Assembly (NCBI RefSeq): GCF_000514815.1 | Contig: NZ_KI911471.1 | Location: 1-64,000, forward strand | DNA length: 64,000 bases | Reading direction: 5' to 3' | Source of the DNA: Salinispora fenicalii | GTDB taxonomy: Bacteria > Actinomycetota > Actinomycetes > Mycobacteriales > Micromonosporaceae | Shown: piece by piece, positions 63,326-64,000 of the stretch | How positions within the stretch are numbered: position 1 is the stretch's first letter | Layout of the letters: each line of letters begins with the position of its first letter | Translations under genes and position numbers: made by a program | Notes under the pieces: generated by a model | The model's input: only the letters and a program-made list of their open reading frames with translations | What the model was told of the DNA's origin: nothing | Databases searched by the model: none

Positions 63326-64000
63326 GTGCTGCTCCTCGCGTTCGCAGCCGTGCTGCTGCTGGCCGTCCTCCTCTCCAGCCTCGCGCACCGCAGCATCCTC
63401 TCCACCGCCGTGCTCTTCCTCCTGGCCGGCTTCCTCCTCGGTCCAGACACCACCGGTGTCCTGGAGATCACCGCCGACAGCGAGATCGTCGCCGGCCTCG
63501 CCGAGCTGGCGCTCTTCACCGTGCTCTTCACCGACGGCATGCGAGTCGGCTTCGCCGACCTGCGCTCGGCGTGGCGGCTACCCGGGCGGGCGCTCGGCTG
63601 GGGGCTGCCGCTGACCCTGGGGATCACCGCCGTGTTGGCGCACTACGTGGCCGGGCTCGACTGGCCGGAGGCACTACTGATCGGGGCGGTCCTCGCCCCC
63701 ACCGACCCGGTCTTCGCCGCCGCGCTGGTCGGCAACGTGGGCGTTCCGCGCCGACTGCGGCACCTGCTCAACGTCGAATCCGGCATCAACGACGGCCTTG
63801 CGTTGCCGTTCGTCATCCTCTTCCTCGCAGTTGTCGAGGGCTCCGACGACCTGCACCTCGACGAGTTGGGCATCGAGCTACTCCTGGGCCTGGTGATCGG
63901 GGTGGCGGTGCCATGGCTGGCCCTGCGGCTGGAGAAGGGGCGGTACTTCTCCGCCTCCACCCAGTACGAGCCCCTCAACGGCGTGGCGATCGGCCTGTTG
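63326..64000 (+). CDS. CPA1-type sodium/proton antiporter, truncated by window edge
   Basis: The first 225 codons of a membrane transporter; the frame is open to the last base. It begins with alternating hydrophobic helices (LLLAFAAVLLLAVLLSSLA; STAVLFLLAGFLLGPDTTG) and has the ion-binding motifs LAPTDPVFAAALVGN and LNVESGINDGLALPFVI seen in NhaP/CPA1-type exchangers, where the Asp residues take part in Na+/H+ exchange. The GTG at 63326 is selected by GGAGG five bases upstream. It diverges from aroC. Confidence 0.88.
   Translation, partial: MLLLAFAAVLLLAVLLSSLAHRSILSTAVLFLLAGFLLGPDTTGVLEITADSEIVAGLAELALFTVLFTDGMRVGFADLRSAWRLPGRALGWGLPLTLGITAVLAHYVAGLDWPEALLIGAVLAPTDPVFAAALVGNVGVPRRLRHLLNVESGINDGLALPFVILFLAVVEGSDDLHLDELGIELLLGLVIGVAVPWLALRLEKGRYFSASTQYEPLNGVAIGLL

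Overview
The window is GC-rich actinobacterial chromosome. The partial 16S rRNA, the argCJBDFRGH order, mIHF and BldD homologues, an XRE/DUF397 pair and the aro-efp-nusB / bldD / pyrR-pyrB-pyrC-carA-carB-pyrD arrangement point to Micromonosporaceae, probably Salinispora or a close relative; that genus call is inference. Almost all of it is conserved core metabolism, mostly on the minus strand. No CRISPR array, transposase, prophage, integrase or tRNA gene was recognised.

Layout. 1-730: 5' end of a 16S gene (minus) with an rrn leader holding three tandem promoters. 0.7-5.7 kb: tyrS, a hotdog thioesterase, a membrane/GNAT-like protein, an acetyltransferase and two tandem-domain universal stress proteins, the first preceded by two DevR/DosR-like half-sites 21 bp apart. 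5.7-7.7 kb: a less GC-biased island of small coupled genes and an XRE-DUF397 pair. 7.7-11 kb: alkyladenine glycosylase diverging from an 844-residue adenylation/carrier/acyltransferase-3 fusion whose -10 lies in an IdeR-type iron box. 11-19.6 kb: complete arginine operon with an ARG-box-like promoter. 19.7-26.1 kb: pheST, an SpoU methyltransferase and infC-rpmI-rplT, where IF3 appears to start at AUC. 26.1-32.5 kb: an FMN-riboswitch-led riboflavin operon running on into hisE-hisG. 32.5-41 kb: REC-GGDEF regulator, rpe, a septum-formation-like lipoprotein, rsmB-fmt-def, a P450 and a kinase/ParB-like fusion. 41-47 kb: degenerate PriA, metK, coaBC, rpoZ, a degenerate guanylate kinase and mIHF. 47-58 kb: pyrimidine genes with bioA inserted, pyrR with a PyrR-type RNA loop over its ribosome-binding site. 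58-64 kb: bldD, nusB, efp, four shikimate genes and a truncated CPA1 antiporter.

How it works together. Arginine synthesis (argR inside its own operon), pyrimidine synthesis (carAB product shared with arginine), shikimate, riboflavin and the first histidine steps sit beside translation genes (pheST, tyrS, infC, rplT, rpmI, efp, fmt, def, rsmB, metK) and global regulators (rpoZ, mIHF, BldD). The least ordinary items are the iron-box fusion protein, the guanylate-kinase-like protein without a P-loop lysine, the kinase/ParB-like fusion, the P450 with a start-site inverted repeat, and several RNA-level controls. All functional calls are by family recognition from the sequence; no database search was run.
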